Of a DNA stretch of 64,000 nt, positions 12,301 to 22,765 are shown piece by piece. This DNA is from Thermothelomyces thermophilus ATCC 42464 (lineage: Eukaryota; Ascomycota; Sordariomycetes; Sordariales; Chaetomiaceae). The position numbers were made by a program, and so were the translations under genes. How positions within the stretch are numbered: the first letter of the stretch is position 1; every line of letters begins with the position of its first letter. The stretch covers positions 3,348,001 to 3,412,000 of the forward strand of contig NC_016477.1 of NCBI RefSeq assembly GCF_000226095.1. Reading direction: 5' to 3'. A model generated the notes under the pieces. It ran no database searches and was not told where the DNA came from. It worked only from the letters and a program-made list of their open reading frames with translations.

Positions 12301-13977
12301 GAGCGCACATGGCCATGGAACATGTAACAGGACTACGGAAACTTGCCTCCGACTCCTACGTCGGAGGACAGATATGCAGCCGACAAACGAAGGAACGCTA
12401 CGAACGGGCGACCGAAGTTTGGAGCCAAGCCATACTGCCCGCTGTCGGAGGCACGTTCGAAAGGGAAGTGGCGATTACGCAAGGCACCGTCATGTAGACT
12501 CGATCCCTTCCAGTGGGAGAGTTGGAGAAAAAGAGGGGAGGGGTTTGGATGTGACAGTCGTAATGGCTACATGGCGGCGACCAGCGATAGCTACATGGCA
12601 AGGGCGTGAACCCGGAATAGGGATTCAAAGAATGCAAGATCGCTGGCAAACTGGCCGGAAGATGGGCGTTCTAGAAGGGTTCTCTCCTGCACCGCACACG
12701 TTTTCATCGGCCTATGAGAGACTGAATCTGAAATAAATAGATGACTGAAGATATTAAGCCACCAAACTGGCGGAGCAAACAATATACTGAGTGTACAAAA
12801 CTGGTATGTAATTCTTGAAGTTTCCAGGACCGGCCTGTGAGAGATCAGCGTCACCTCGCTTTGGCTTCAGCCAGTAGTTTTTGAGTTATTAGTATTGCAA
12901 TTTTCTGCGAGGAGTGGCAAGTCCTCTGATTTGCTAGGAAGGAGAAGAACCCTACCTCTTGTCTAATGCTCAATCCGGGGAAGGAACATACCCGGTTTTC
13001 CTGACTTTACCAGGACTGAGCACAACAACAGCGTCACAGCTAATTGATTTTTACGCGCCTCAGGTTGCAAGCCCGTAACCAAATCAGAGCTCGGTACCGT
13101 GAATGACCCACGGTTTTTCCCGTGCCCAGTTTGGTCTTGCGGCTCTGGAGAGCGATAAAAAGTATCCTTTTAATATATGATTAGAATTTACCCCTCGGAG
13201 ACTGGACGGTCAGGGCGCGACCCTGGCGTGGGTGGCTTCCCGGTCTACGGAGGTAATATGTTCGGGTAAAATGGAAGCTGATCTTGGAAGGAGGAAACCA
13301 CCATTCACCAGTCACCCCGCACAACCGGATTCCTGGCAGGCTCTTCAATGCCCACAGCAGTCTAACGGATCCGTACTGTATCAGTAAATAATGACCATCC
13401 CCCCTTGCGCGCTGCGACCTCCCACCGTCGCACTCAGGGCCTTGCCCTGCTCGCCACAAGGGAAGCGCCGCACCCCAGGAGGAAGATTCTCCGACGAAAA
13501 ATAGATTAACAACACCAAGCACATGCCGTCACGCGATTTCAACTGTCCAACGGGCGCCTGGCAATTGGTCTTGGCTCCTACTGCGGCGCCTCGGGCCAGC
13601 ACGCGAAGAGCCGGAGCGGCTCCGCCATGAATGATACCCAGAGAACCCCAGAGGTTCGCGATGCCGACGGCAACGTGCCAAGCTGCTCTCTATATTTATT
13701 CATGACGGGATACACCCGCTCGATAGCTCGGCGGTCAAGGTCCAGCTTTTGCTTCTACCCGTAGCCTGCTGCTAAAAAGGGCTCGATTTTGCCGCTCCGT
13801 CCGTCCCTGCTGTCGCACATCTCCTCTCCCGAAAAGCTCATCGACGTAAGGGATTTCCCACCCCCTTCCCTTTCCAGCGACGGTAGTTGCGGAGACAAGA
13901 GGGAGAAACATCAACAAGAAAAAAAAAGCGTGTGGCTGACTAGAAGCATCAGCAGTGCCGGAACAAGCCTTGTCAAC
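9366..13977. other. 4.6-kb gene-free interval
   Basis: Several frames of 60-150 codons occur on both strands, but none has coding composition, a recognisable motif or workable splicing. The first 400 bp should hold the bHLH promoter, including an A/T-rich TTATTTAAGG near 9,671. Dinucleotides are not RIP-like. Copies of a TCCGTAC/GTACGGA-type motif lie near 10,090, 11,718 and 13,369. The last 200 bp is the AA8 gene leader, with A- and C-rich tracts. Confidence 0.6.
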
Positions 13978-14813
13978 ATGCTGCGGACTCTGTTCTTTGG
14001 GCTCTTCTTAGCCCTGCTAAGGACCGGCAAGTAACCCGATTATTAAGCCTCCGAGCGACTGGTCAGTCAGAAGCTGACCATCTGCTGCTTGTTGTTTTCC
14101 GTACGTGCAGTCTTCGCGGCGAATGAAGTCGTCCAGGACCCGGACACGGGGCTCGTCTTTACCTCCAACTACCAACTGTACAAGATCAACCAGGGGATCA
14201 CCTTCCGCGTTGCCATCCCCGGTGACGCCCAGATCAACACCGCGTTCGACGCCGTCATCCAGTTGGTGGTGCCCAGCGACGTCGGTTGGGTCGGCCTCTC
14301 CTGGGGCGGCTCCATGCCCAACAACCCGCTCGTCGTCGCCTGGCAAAATGCGGGCTCTGTCGTTCTGTCTCCTCGCTGGGCTACGTACGTCAAACCTTAA
14401 ACCCGATTTTGTTACATTAAAAAAACAAAAGGAAGGATGAAAGAAAGAAAAAAACGCTAACAAGTCCAAACCTTCTTTTTTAACCCCTCAGCGGCCACGT
14501 CATGCCCACCGAGTCCACGAACGCGGGGACGTACAGGCTCTTCCAGACGGGCACCAAGTCCAACGGCACGCACTGGCAGTTCACCGCCCTCTGCCAGGGC
14601 TGCACCTCGTGGACGACCAGCTCCGGCGGCTCCCGCTACCTCACTCCCACCGGCGGCAACCGCCTCGCCTTCGCCTACTCGCCCGGCAGGCCCTCCAGCC
14701 CGGGCACCTCGTCGTCCTCCATCCCCATCCACGACGTGCACGGGTACTGGAACCACGACTTCGCGGCCGCGCGCAACCCCAACTTCCACGAGTTGGTCCA
14801 GCGCCTCGTCTGA
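13978..14813 (+). CDS. Secreted single-domain AA8 cytochrome (CDH-type b haem domain)
   Basis: Three exons (13,978-14,026; 14,111-14,384; 14,492-14,813) give 214 aa. The N-terminus MLRTLFFGLFLALLRTVFA is a signal peptide. The remainder matches the haem-b cytochrome domain of cellobiose dehydrogenase: GWVGLSWGGSMPNNP with Met85 as likely haem ligand, RWATGHVMP, HWQFTALCQGC (Cys142/Cys145), and HDVHGYWNHDF with His188 or His191 as the other likely ligand. N132-G-T is a glycosylation sequon. There is no flavin dehydrogenase or cellulose-binding module. AA8 domains pass electrons extracellularly, for example to lytic polysaccharide monooxygenases; the partner here is unknown. Intron 1 has a GC donor (GCAAGT, branch GCTGACC); no GT donor keeps the frame. 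Intron 2 is GTACGT...CAG. Confidence 0.88.
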
Positions 14814-15371
14814 GCTTTCACGCAGTTTCTCATCTGATCCAATGGGCGTGGTCGGATGTCTCGGCGGCGAGGAACAGGCTCTGCGGCGGAATGGTGGCTG
14901 TAGGGATGGTGGTAGTGGTGGTAGTGGTGTTGTCGGGTTGGGCATGTGGCATTGAGTAAATAGTGCTTGGGGTGGATAGTTCGGGCTCGGGTTCTGAACC
15001 ATTAGATTGCGCGCTGCTGACGGGAGCGAGAGAGAACGTCCCGCTTGTGGTTTTGGGACAGGCAAAGATATGTGTCTGCGTGCGGGAAGGCGGAGGGTGT
15101 TTTTGGGCATTCGTGGCAGGAGTTGGTGGGCGGCGCGATGTAAATAAGAATATCATCGGGAGAAAGAGCTAATACCGAGATGTATTGTCGAACCATAATT
15201 ATATCAACTGTGCCATTTGAGAGCTGTGTCTCTTGGATGCACGGTTTCTGATTCGGAGCCACAAAAGCTGGGGTTTGACCTTTCTCTTTTCGTCTCTAAC
15301 ATTAGGTAAGTTTATAATATTTTAGAAAATAGAAAATCAGATATCTACCATTGATGGGCATATATATACTT
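14814..15371. other. Convergent intergenic region, no gene seen
   Basis: This lies between the stops of the AA8 gene (+) and the 151-aa gene (-). It contains a GT-rich stretch around 14,905-14,940 and presumably both 3' UTRs. Short frames here lack coding character. Confidence 0.6.
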
Positions 15372-15984
15372 CTAATATCTTGTGGTCGAGGCATCCAGCT
15401 CGACCGGCGCCTTGGGGTTGTGCGGCGGGTTTATGTAGGGCGCGCGCCCCAATAGCTCGGCGTGGGCGCGCTGAGTGTTGAGTTCGACCGGCGAGTGTTC
15501 CGGCTTGTACGCAGGGGTCGCGGTTGAAAGTTCCGACGGCGAGCCTGGTTTCGCAACCCCCAGGGCGTGCTGTTGTTCATTATGGTATGCGTCTTCATTG
15601 CACCAACCGACGTCGACGATGAGCCCTCCTTCCCGGTGGTGGCTAACCCGGACGGATCGGTGCCCGAGGACGAAGACGGCCCTGAGTTTCGAGAGAATTC
15701 CAATTGTTAGTCCAGCGTCTCGATATTTTATTGCTAACCCCAGTGAGAGAGTCTATCAGTTACCTGTAGTCGACGTTTCCGTCGTAAACAGTTGCTGCAC
15801 TTTCGAGGATGAACCATTCGACTGCGTCAAGAGAGCTTTCCCATACGCCAGTGATCAGTGATCGGGGACACCGGGCGGCGCAGCAGGGGCGAGAAACATA
15901 ACATAATTACCCGTTCTTGTACCAACTCTGGATCTCGGCCGCTCTCTCATACGCCGCCGCGTTGGAATTGAAATTACGAGTCAT
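15372..15984 (-). CDS. Unknown protein, 151 aa, starting 2 nt after the F-box stop
   Basis: The three-exon model is 15,984-15,911, 15,835-15,764 and 15,681-15,372. Introns of 75 nt (GTAATT...AAAG, branch CTGATC) and 82 nt (GTAACT...CTCAG, branch GACTAAC) keep one frame throughout, which supports a real gene. The product starts MTRNFNSNAAAYERAAEIQS; central segments read DAVEWFILESA and AVFVLGHRSVRVSH. The C-terminus is Pro/Glu/Ala-rich and ends VELDASTTRY. No signal peptide, membrane segment or known domain was recognised. Its ATG lies in the string TGATAATGA that also contains the F-box stop, so either the two share a transcript, this gene has its promoter inside the F-box coding region, or an unseen 47-nt intron fuses them. 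Confidence 0.7.
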
Positions 15985-15986
15985 TA

Positions 15987-17773
15987 TCACACAGAGACGT
16001 CAAAATCATCAAAGGAAGTCTCCAACCACGGCCCCCCCCAACCGTCATCGAACTCCGGCGGCGGCTCCAACTCGGGCTCCGGTGTGCCCTCTCCGTCCCT
16101 CATCGTCGGCCCGCTCACCTCCCACCTCCCCCACTCGAGATCCACGCCGGCAAGCTCGAACGCCTGCTCGACCTCATCCACCCTTGCCCCCACGATAATA
16201 CTCACATCACACCTGACCGTCCTCAGCCGCGTGAACCCTCTCCCCGCCCCCACGGTGCTAGCTAGTCCTACCAGCGCCCTCGCCATCCGGTCCTTGACGC
16301 CCTCGCGCACCGAGGCGGCCAGACACAGCGATTCGATGTTGGGCGGTAGCAGGCGCTGTAGGAGGACGGAATCTTCTCCGTCACCGTGGTCTTCGTCCGC
16401 GACGGTACCAGGGGAAGCCTGCCGCGGGATGTTGCAGACGGCAGCGGCGTTGAGGAAGACATGTTTCAGCGCGGGAAAGGCGGAGAGGGAGGTTTTGGTC
16501 GAGGAGAGGCATTCGATGCTGAACCAGCCGATGCCCGACTCCGGAGAGAGGTAGGCTTCGCCGCGCTTGCGGAGATCGAGGTGCAGGGAGGTGAGGGACG
16601 GGGCGTGCGGGAGGAGGAGCTGGATGGCGGTGGTGGGCTGGAAGTGGTCGTCGCCGCTGTCTGGGGAAAGGGAAGGGAACGGAAGGGAAGGGAGGTTGGA
16701 GGTTAGTTACGATGGGTCGACCAGACGGCAAGTGGAGGAGGAAGTGAGAGTGGGACAGGATGTGTCTCACGAGTGTCGACGGAAAGCCAGAAGTAGGGCA
16801 GGGGTATTCTGGCTTCGTAGAAAAAGGACTTGAGTCCCGGGATGCTGCATGAACGCAGCGCCGCAGCCAGATTCCCGTCAGCAAATCTGCTGTCGCTGAG
16901 TCGCAGCGTCTGCAAGCCGTGCAAGTTCGATCGGCCGACCCTCCTACACCCGTGAAGGTTCAGCGTCGATAGGTGCCCATCGCCGGCCGCTACCGCATCC
17001 AGAACCCCGCTGGCGCAGTCTTCCAAGCTGAATAGCCAAGATCCATCGTTGCGGTGGCAAACGTCGAGCGTCTTCAGTTTCGAAAGCACCGAGCCAGAGG
17101 AACCCGGTGGGCTACGCAACGCCGCAAACGCTGCGGCGGGGACTCCCCCCACGTCGGCTACTTGGAGGCTTAACCGCTCGAGATTTGGCACCAGCGCCAG
17201 CAGCGCGCCGACAAGCTTCCAGCCGGCGAGACTCGCGCCTTTGCGGTGGTGGCGGGTTCGTCGTTTGAGGAACTCGTCAAAAGGGTCAAGGTATTCGGAG
17301 AGCCGCACGATGACTCCCGGGGCAGCAGCTGCAGGCTGCAGGACCTCCTCCAGCACAGCTTGAGCCTCCTCTTCTGGAACGGCCCGGAGCAGGTATGGGT
17401 GTATGAAGATGCGCTTCAGCAGCGCGGCTAGGTCCGGGCGGGTGGCCACGGTGCGCAGCAAGGAGGCCAGCCTGCCGGTCCATGAAAAGTGACTAGATTT
17501 CCATGCGTCGCCGTAGCCGGGGATGAATTCGTGATGGAGAATGGGCTGGGCGATGAGGAACAGGCGCCGTGATACCAGGCACACGGCGTGAAGGGGTTGT
17601 CGGCACTCGCGTGAGTACCATGATGGTTGGTCTGGCTGCTGCTCATCATGTGCAGTGCTTCGGAAATAGCCCTCGGGTGAGTCGTAGTCGTGTTGCTTGC
17701 TGCAGTGCAGGCAGAAATGGCTGAGGATGAGCGAGAGCGTCTCGGTCGGCAGAGTGCTGAGGTTGGGCGCCAT
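15987..17773 (-). CDS. F-box protein with leucine-rich-repeat-like region
   Basis: Two exons (17,773-16,771; 16,660-15,987) give 558 aa. The intron (110 nt) has GTGAGA, branch GTAACTAACC and a pyrimidine-rich CCCCAG end. I chose the start MAPNLSTLPTETL over an upstream in-frame Met 66 codons earlier, because the F-box begins at once: LPTETLSLILSHFCLHC (about residues 8-24). A Leu-rich region follows with LRR-like strands (LVPNLERLSLQVADV, LSTLNLHGCRRV, LHGLQTLRLSDSRF, LTSLHLDLRK), and the protein ends in an acidic tail (SFDDFDVSV). Such proteins generally recruit substrates to SCF ubiquitin ligases through Skp1; the substrate here is unknown. The gene is divergent from the gene at 18,363. Confidence 0.85.
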
Positions 17774-18362
17774 GGCTCCGGGAGGACGGACGAAGAGCAC
17801 GGCGGAGCTGGATGGATGGATGGATTTGCCTGGAGGAACATCTATGTTCCGAAAGATTCCTTTTCTTGGGGCTCTCGGGGCTGTGATTACACTAATATAC
17901 GGATTACATTGGTTAGGACGCGAGCGGGTGGTTACATCCAGGCGGCGACCGTGGTTTGTTGCCTGACCCATGTGGGGTGAGGTATATACAGTACGTACTT
18001 TATATGGGCTCCTCCAACTGGCCTGGGTTGAAGGGTGGTCTGGGTCTGTTGGTTCAACGGCGTTGCGTGAATTAGTGCGCCAATTTCGCTGGTGTTACTC
18101 TCGCTTATTGTGTAGAACCAACTGCAGTTTCTCCCTGCAGAGGCAACAAACAGGCTTGGGTACGATGCCTGCGAGCGCAGTCTCGGCCCACCTCCCACCG
18201 AGCGCTAGGCGTGCTGCACAGTTTCTTCTCAACCTGTTCCCCCGTTTGCTTGTCGACTAGCCTCAGCGACATTATTAGCATCAGGGGCGACCTTTAGCAA
18301 TTTGGCTGCTTCATTTCACCAGACCTTTTGTACGGCCAGTAACGCATATTGGAGTACACATT
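17774..18362. other. Divergent promoter region
   Basis: This lies between the start codons of the F-box gene (-) and the gene at 18,363 (+). It contains a (GGAT)n run near 17,810-17,825 and a palindromic TACAGTACGTAC at about 17,986-17,997. No gene is seen. Confidence 0.5.
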
Positions 18363-19187
18363 ATGAGCAACGAGGCCAGAGCATCAGTGGACGACGAAGT
18401 TCGTCGGGCATTGAGCAGGATACCAGCGGCCTTTTCTGGATATCGCCCGTTCCCTCCACTCCTCAACCTCTACGGCAATTCCTCTGGCATCATGGACGCA
18501 CTGACTACGTTCAAGCTTTGCGGTGCGGCCAAGAACGATCTCTTATATGTCGTCGAGGTGCATCACGGCTTCACCCCTAGAGGACCGCTTCATTTCAGGC
18601 CCGGCTTGTACCTACGGAACGGAACGGGTACCGATGCCCCTATCCTGGCGGCCGCCGGCGACGAAGCTCGAGAACCCCTTCTCATATCGACCTTCAGCGT
18701 CAAAAGTTTTATCATGCTGCCGCCTCTAGACATTGAAGCGAACCCTCGCGACCTGATCACCGAGATCATGTACGCCACAAAGACCAGCAACGGTGCCGTT
18801 TCGTTTCGCTTCGCCATCGAGGTTGGCCCCAAGATGAAATGTCGAGAGCAGTTTGAGTGGAAGAAGGTTGGGACGGGCAACGCCCACAGTGGGTTCATCC
18901 TCGTTCGGCTGGGCCCGCAGTCCGCTTCACCTTCGCCCACTCCACCTTCGCCTACTCCTTCGGCACAAGAGGAAAGCGAAATACTTGCCGAGCTTCTGTT
19001 TGGCAACGTGATGTCCTTGAACCACTTGTTCTCATTGGAGCTGAAGGGGGCCGGTTGTTCGGGAGAGATGGGTGACCGTTGGACTCTTATGGTTGTCGTC
19101 ACTGCGCTCAGGCTGTATTGGCTGCGAGTCTATGGCAAGACTAACAAGGTTGTCGTTGGAATTGGGCAGAAACTTCGGGGTAGATAG
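18363..19187 (+). CDS. Conserved-looking protein of unknown function, 274 aa
   Basis: This is an uninterrupted single exon from MSNEARASVDDE to KLRGR. The middle has the look of a compact globular domain: alternating hydrophobic strands (LLYVVEVHHGF, GLYLRNGTGTDAPILAA, FIMLPPLDIE, VSFRFAIEVG, GFILVRLG), then a Ser/Pro/Thr hinge at about 180-195, then a Trp/Leu-rich C-terminal part (DRWTLMVVVTALRLYWLRVYGKT). There is no signal peptide. I believe similar proteins occur in many ascomycetes but cannot name the family; a beta-rich fold like the tubby/LURP C-terminal barrel is one guess. Purine at -3 and coding composition support the start. Confidence 0.7.
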   Translation: MSNEARASVDDEVRRALSRIPAAFSGYRPFPPLLNLYGNSSGIMDALTTFKLCGAAKNDLLYVVEVHHGFTPRGPLHFRPGLYLRNGTGTDAPILAAAGDEAREPLLISTFSVKSFIMLPPLDIEANPRDLITEIMYATKTSNGAVSFRFAIEVGPKMKCREQFEWKKVGTGNAHSGFILVRLGPQSASPSPTPPSPTPSAQEESEILAELLFGNVMSLNHLFSLELKGAGCSGEMGDRWTLMVVVTALRLYWLRVYGKTNKVVVGIGQKLRGR

Positions 19188-20236
19188 TTCTGTCCTTGGC
19201 CTGTTGGTTCTCCCGATCTGCTAAGACCTTGGACGCCTGAATCAGGGTGGCGCATTTGGGCATAGTGGGGGAGGGGTTGTTGTTATTGTGCTTTGACACG
19301 CGCGAACTTGTAGTCTGTTGCAAAGGGAATGTTGTAGGACCAGGAATCAAATGTGTGACGAATCTTCCAGCCCCGACGGATTAATTAGTGGAAATTCGTG
19401 GCTAGACCGCTGATGGAACCTGTCAAAAAGACGTTACAAAGCGGGACGTGCCGGGACCCTGGTCAGGGCCAAGGTACGTAGTGTAATCCGTACGGAGATG
19501 GCGTGCCACAGAGCCGGAGGCATTGGGATGCGGCCTGTGTATTGACACTTTCCTTCTCTTCGTTAGCCCAAACCGCGGAAGGTCTCCCGTGCCGAGTATT
19601 AGTGCAAAATCCACTTCGCGGTGTGCCGAACCCGCGGCTTTGGTTGGCTTGCACTCCGACTCCCCTCGGATTCCCGGGGAAAACGGCCCCCAACACACTA
19701 GAACTCAGTAGGAAACGATTTGAAGGGAGGGATAAAAATGGGTCATAGGCGGGTAGCCAATTAGTGGAAACGGTTGAACCCTGCAATCATCAGTCAGACT
19801 AGGGTATCCGGACAAGTAATGCGCAGGCAGTACAGTACGGTATCCAACACTCGTTCTCCAATAGTGGTATTCGTGGGACTCACCGCAAACGGGGCCCTGA
19901 CGGGCGGGCCAGGTACCGCGTTAGTTTCCATGTGTTGAAAGAGTGTGTCGGGTGTTTATCCATCTGCACCAATCCGTGTTCCTCAGGTACACAATGGCGG
20001 TGATTCTTCTGCATGGCTTCCCCCTATCCACCATGCACTCTGTTTCCCTCTTCGCTCGAGTTCAAGGGGTAGAGTGGAAAAAAAAGAAAGGAGGAAGGCT
20101 TCGTGTTGCCGTCAACGGTCCAGGTGCGCCCGCAATACAAAACCGGCGCGAGGAAGCACCATCACTGCACGAAGTGCACCCGTGGTCACTCGTTGCTCTT
20201 GCGGTCATCCTTTTTTTCCGTCGCCAAAGCGCCGCC
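19188..20236. other. Intergenic, no gene seen
   Basis: About 1 kb separates two + strand genes. It carries the motif TAATCCGTACGGAG near 19,484 and CAGTACAGTACGG near 19,829. A frame open upstream of 20,237 exists, but it is Lys/Arg-rich and unlike the receptor family, so it was left out. Confidence 0.55.
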
Positions 20237-21704
20237 ATGACCGACACCTTCCCCGTCGAGAGGCAGGCACAGTGTGCCGTCCTCGGCGTCGCCTCCACCT
20301 TTACTTCTCTGGCCATTATATCCTGCGTGTTGCGCGCTATTGCTCGCCGCCTCGCCCACCGCTCGCTGGACTCGAGCGACTGGTGCATCTTTGCAGCATG
20401 CGTAAGTGCCCGCCGCACACACTGTCTGCCCTCGAAACTTGATGGCGCTAAATCGTGTGCTGTGCTGTTTCTAGCTCGTCACCACTGTTTACCAGGCAAT
20501 CAACATGACCAGTATTAAATAATAATGCCTCCCGCGCGTTTTTGTCACTGGCCTCCTGATGTGGCTCAACTAACACAATGTAATTACTCCCTAGGTGTTT
20601 TCGTTTGCGGCGTGGGCCTCCATTTCTCCGAGATCCTGGAAAAACACGGGACGGAGCCCATCACGCTCTTTCTCAAGGCAAGCAAAAGCCCTCTCCTCCC
20701 CTTGCCCCCCTCGTTCATTCAGTGGGTTTTGAATTGCTGACCATCCGTGGGTGTGGCCTGCAGCTCCTCCTTGTCATACAAATTCTCTGGTCTCTGAGCC
20801 TCAGCTTGAGCAAAATCTCGATTTTGATTCTCTATACCAAGATCTTTTCCGTCCCCGCTTTCATCTGGGCGGCCCGGATCACGACAGTCATTATCATCAT
20901 GTGGGCCCTGACAACGTCCATCATGGGCCTCACGATTTGCCAACCCTTCGCCTTCAACTGGGACCCCACGATCCCCGACGGACTTTGTGGCAACCAGGTG
21001 CTCTCTTATAAGATCACTGGAGCCCTCAATCTCGCCACCGACCTCGTTGTGCTTCTCCTTCCCATGCCGTACCTATATGGCCTGAACCTGGCTCTGTATA
21101 AGAAGCTGGTCCTGATGGTTACGTTTGCAGTCGGCCTGTTGTAAGTCCTCGTCCGCCCGCGACAACTTCGTACTGTGAACCCCCCCCCCCCAAAAAAAAA
21201 AAAAAAAACAAAAAAAAATCGCACAATTCGCTGACATCGGGGAACCTCGACGCGTTTCTTTCCAGCACCTGCGTGGTCAGCGCTTTCCGGATCGCCGCCC
21301 TCTCGTCCATCGACTACAGCGACATCACGTTCAACGTGCCCACGTCGCTCATCTTCAGCGGCCTCGAGCCCTCCCTGGTCGTGACGCTAGCCTGCGTGCC
21401 CGTCCTGCGGCTGCTCCTCGGCAAGATCAAGGGCTCCATCTCGGGCTCCGACCTCCGCTCCGGCCAGGCCAACTCGAGCGGGTTCGTCGGCTCCAAGAAC
21501 AGGTCGTTCGCGCCTCTCAACGACGACTCGTCCCAGTACCAGCTCCGCCCTGTTGGCCCCAAGCACGTCGCCGAGGCCAAGGCCAAGGCCAAGACGCCCA
21601 GCACTTGGAGCGGCGACAACAGCGACCGGGAGACGGGGCCTGCTAACAAAACGGGCAGTATCGTTGTACAGCAGGAGTGGGATGTGGCCGAGGAGGGAAG
21701 GTAG
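20237..21704 (+). CDS. Fungal rhodopsin-like / PTH11-type integral membrane protein
   Basis: Five exons (20,237-20,401; 20,475-20,511; 20,595-20,677; 20,764-21,140; 21,266-21,704) give 366 aa. Several hydrophobic helices are seen: residues about 14-34, the segment around VYQAINMTSVFVCGVGL, then LLLVIQILWSLSLSLSKISI, TTVIIIMWALTTSIMGL, LVVLLLPMPYLYGL and VLMVTFAVGLLFTCVV. The order of family landmarks (SKISILILYTKIF, CQPFAFNWDP, GLCGNQ, TGALNLATDLVVLLLPMP, YKKLVLMVTFAVG) is typical of the fungal rhodopsin-like domain in PTH11-related proteins. There is no CFEM domain. The cytosolic tail is Ser/Lys-rich. Such proteins are presumed plasma-membrane receptors; the ligand is unknown. Intron 3 uses a GC donor (AAG|GCAAGC, branch TTGCTGACC). 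Intron 4 contains a C12-A17 run. Confidence 0.85.
21180..21217. repeat. C12-A17 homopolymer pair in an intron
   Basis: Twelve C are followed by seventeen A, one C and eight A, inside intron 4 of the PTH11-like gene. On the - strand this is poly-T then poly-G, the same arrangement as at 4,653-4,678. Confidence 0.9.
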
Positions 21705-22765
21705 AATGGCAGCCATTGCTTGCTTTGCGGCGGGGCGTCTGCAAGAGAATTGTATATCGGTTTTTTTTTGGTTTTTTTTCTTTGGGCAGTATAGATGAGG
21801 TATACGGGGTTCATGAAAATGACAAGATACAATCCTCTGGCTTCTTGCAGATGCTGGATATTGCATTCGTTCGTTCCCTCCCAGGGCGTTGATTACAGGA
21901 AGCAAAGTGTCATTCACAGAGGAGCGGTTTTCCAGAAACTGAAGGGCGCCATGGTTTAGGTACCTACGTACCTTAGGTGTATGTACAGTACATAGTGTGC
22001 AAAATGAGCTGGCAGTAATAGAGGTATTGGCACAATCAGCAGCTTCTTCGACTGGTGCAGTGCCGCTGCATTCCCCTTCGTCAGAAGGAACCCGCGCCTT
22101 GGGAGTGATTCGTGTATGCTTCATGATGAAACTGGACGACATTGCCTATACAATACCCTTATCTAACGGAATTACCATGAATTACATGCGTGTACGGATA
22201 CATACAGTACACTATGTATGTACGGAATACAGACATCCAACACTCTGGCTCCCAATTGCGATCAGCTCATCTCGCCTTCTTCGCTTAACTCCCCCACGCT
22301 TGTGGGCACCGGCCCTTAGCGTATCCGGTTGGTCCTTTCTCCGTAGTGTAGTGACCTGCGGGAAGACCCTTCGGCAGCGACTCCGTACTGGGGCGAACAG
22401 CGAGGGGGGAGCCGCACTAGTCTAGCGCACTGTCTCCTCCCGCGGGCACTAGTGAAGCTGATGCGACCCAAACCCGTGGTGGGCCTGGGCGGCTCCTGGT
22501 TACTTGTTTTTGTGCGGAGTAATCCGTACTTGCAGTAGTAGGTTAACGAATATTACTGCGAAGCTGCCTGAGGTGGCCGGCGCCCACGAAACGCTTCTAG
22601 GCGCTGAAAAAGCCGGCCGCAGTTAAATAGAGCTCTGGAAATCCTGCCGCCCTGTTCGCTTCCGTTGCTTCGGAGTTTGTGTCTGCGTGTGGCGCGACGT
22701 TGGCCGCGTCGCTGCGAGACATCGTAATCAGTACGGAGTATTTCGTGTGCATTGATGCAACTGCC
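21705..22765. other. Intergenic; P450 promoter; cluster of GTAC-type motifs
   Basis: No gene is seen. The stretch is dense in palindromic GTAC-containing motifs: AGGTACCTACGTACCTT (21,958-21,974), TGTACAGTACA (about 21,982-21,992), GTGTACGGATACATACAGTAC (about 22,190-22,210) and GCGGAGTAATCCGTACTT (22,514-22,531). CAGTACGGAGTA lies at 22,729-22,740, about 25 bp before the P450 ATG. A short upstream ATG at 22,755, out of frame with the P450, is present. Confidence 0.55.

Noticed and set aside
10948-12736. Frames of 120-146 codons in the gene-free interval
   Set aside because: Opposite-strand frames are equally open, no motif or splice pattern is seen, and composition is like the surrounding non-coding DNA.
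15987-15989. Stop-codon readthrough from the F-box gene into the next frame
   Set aside because: Three stops follow in frame (TGA TAA TGA), so simple readthrough is not plausible; splicing or reinitiation would be needed.
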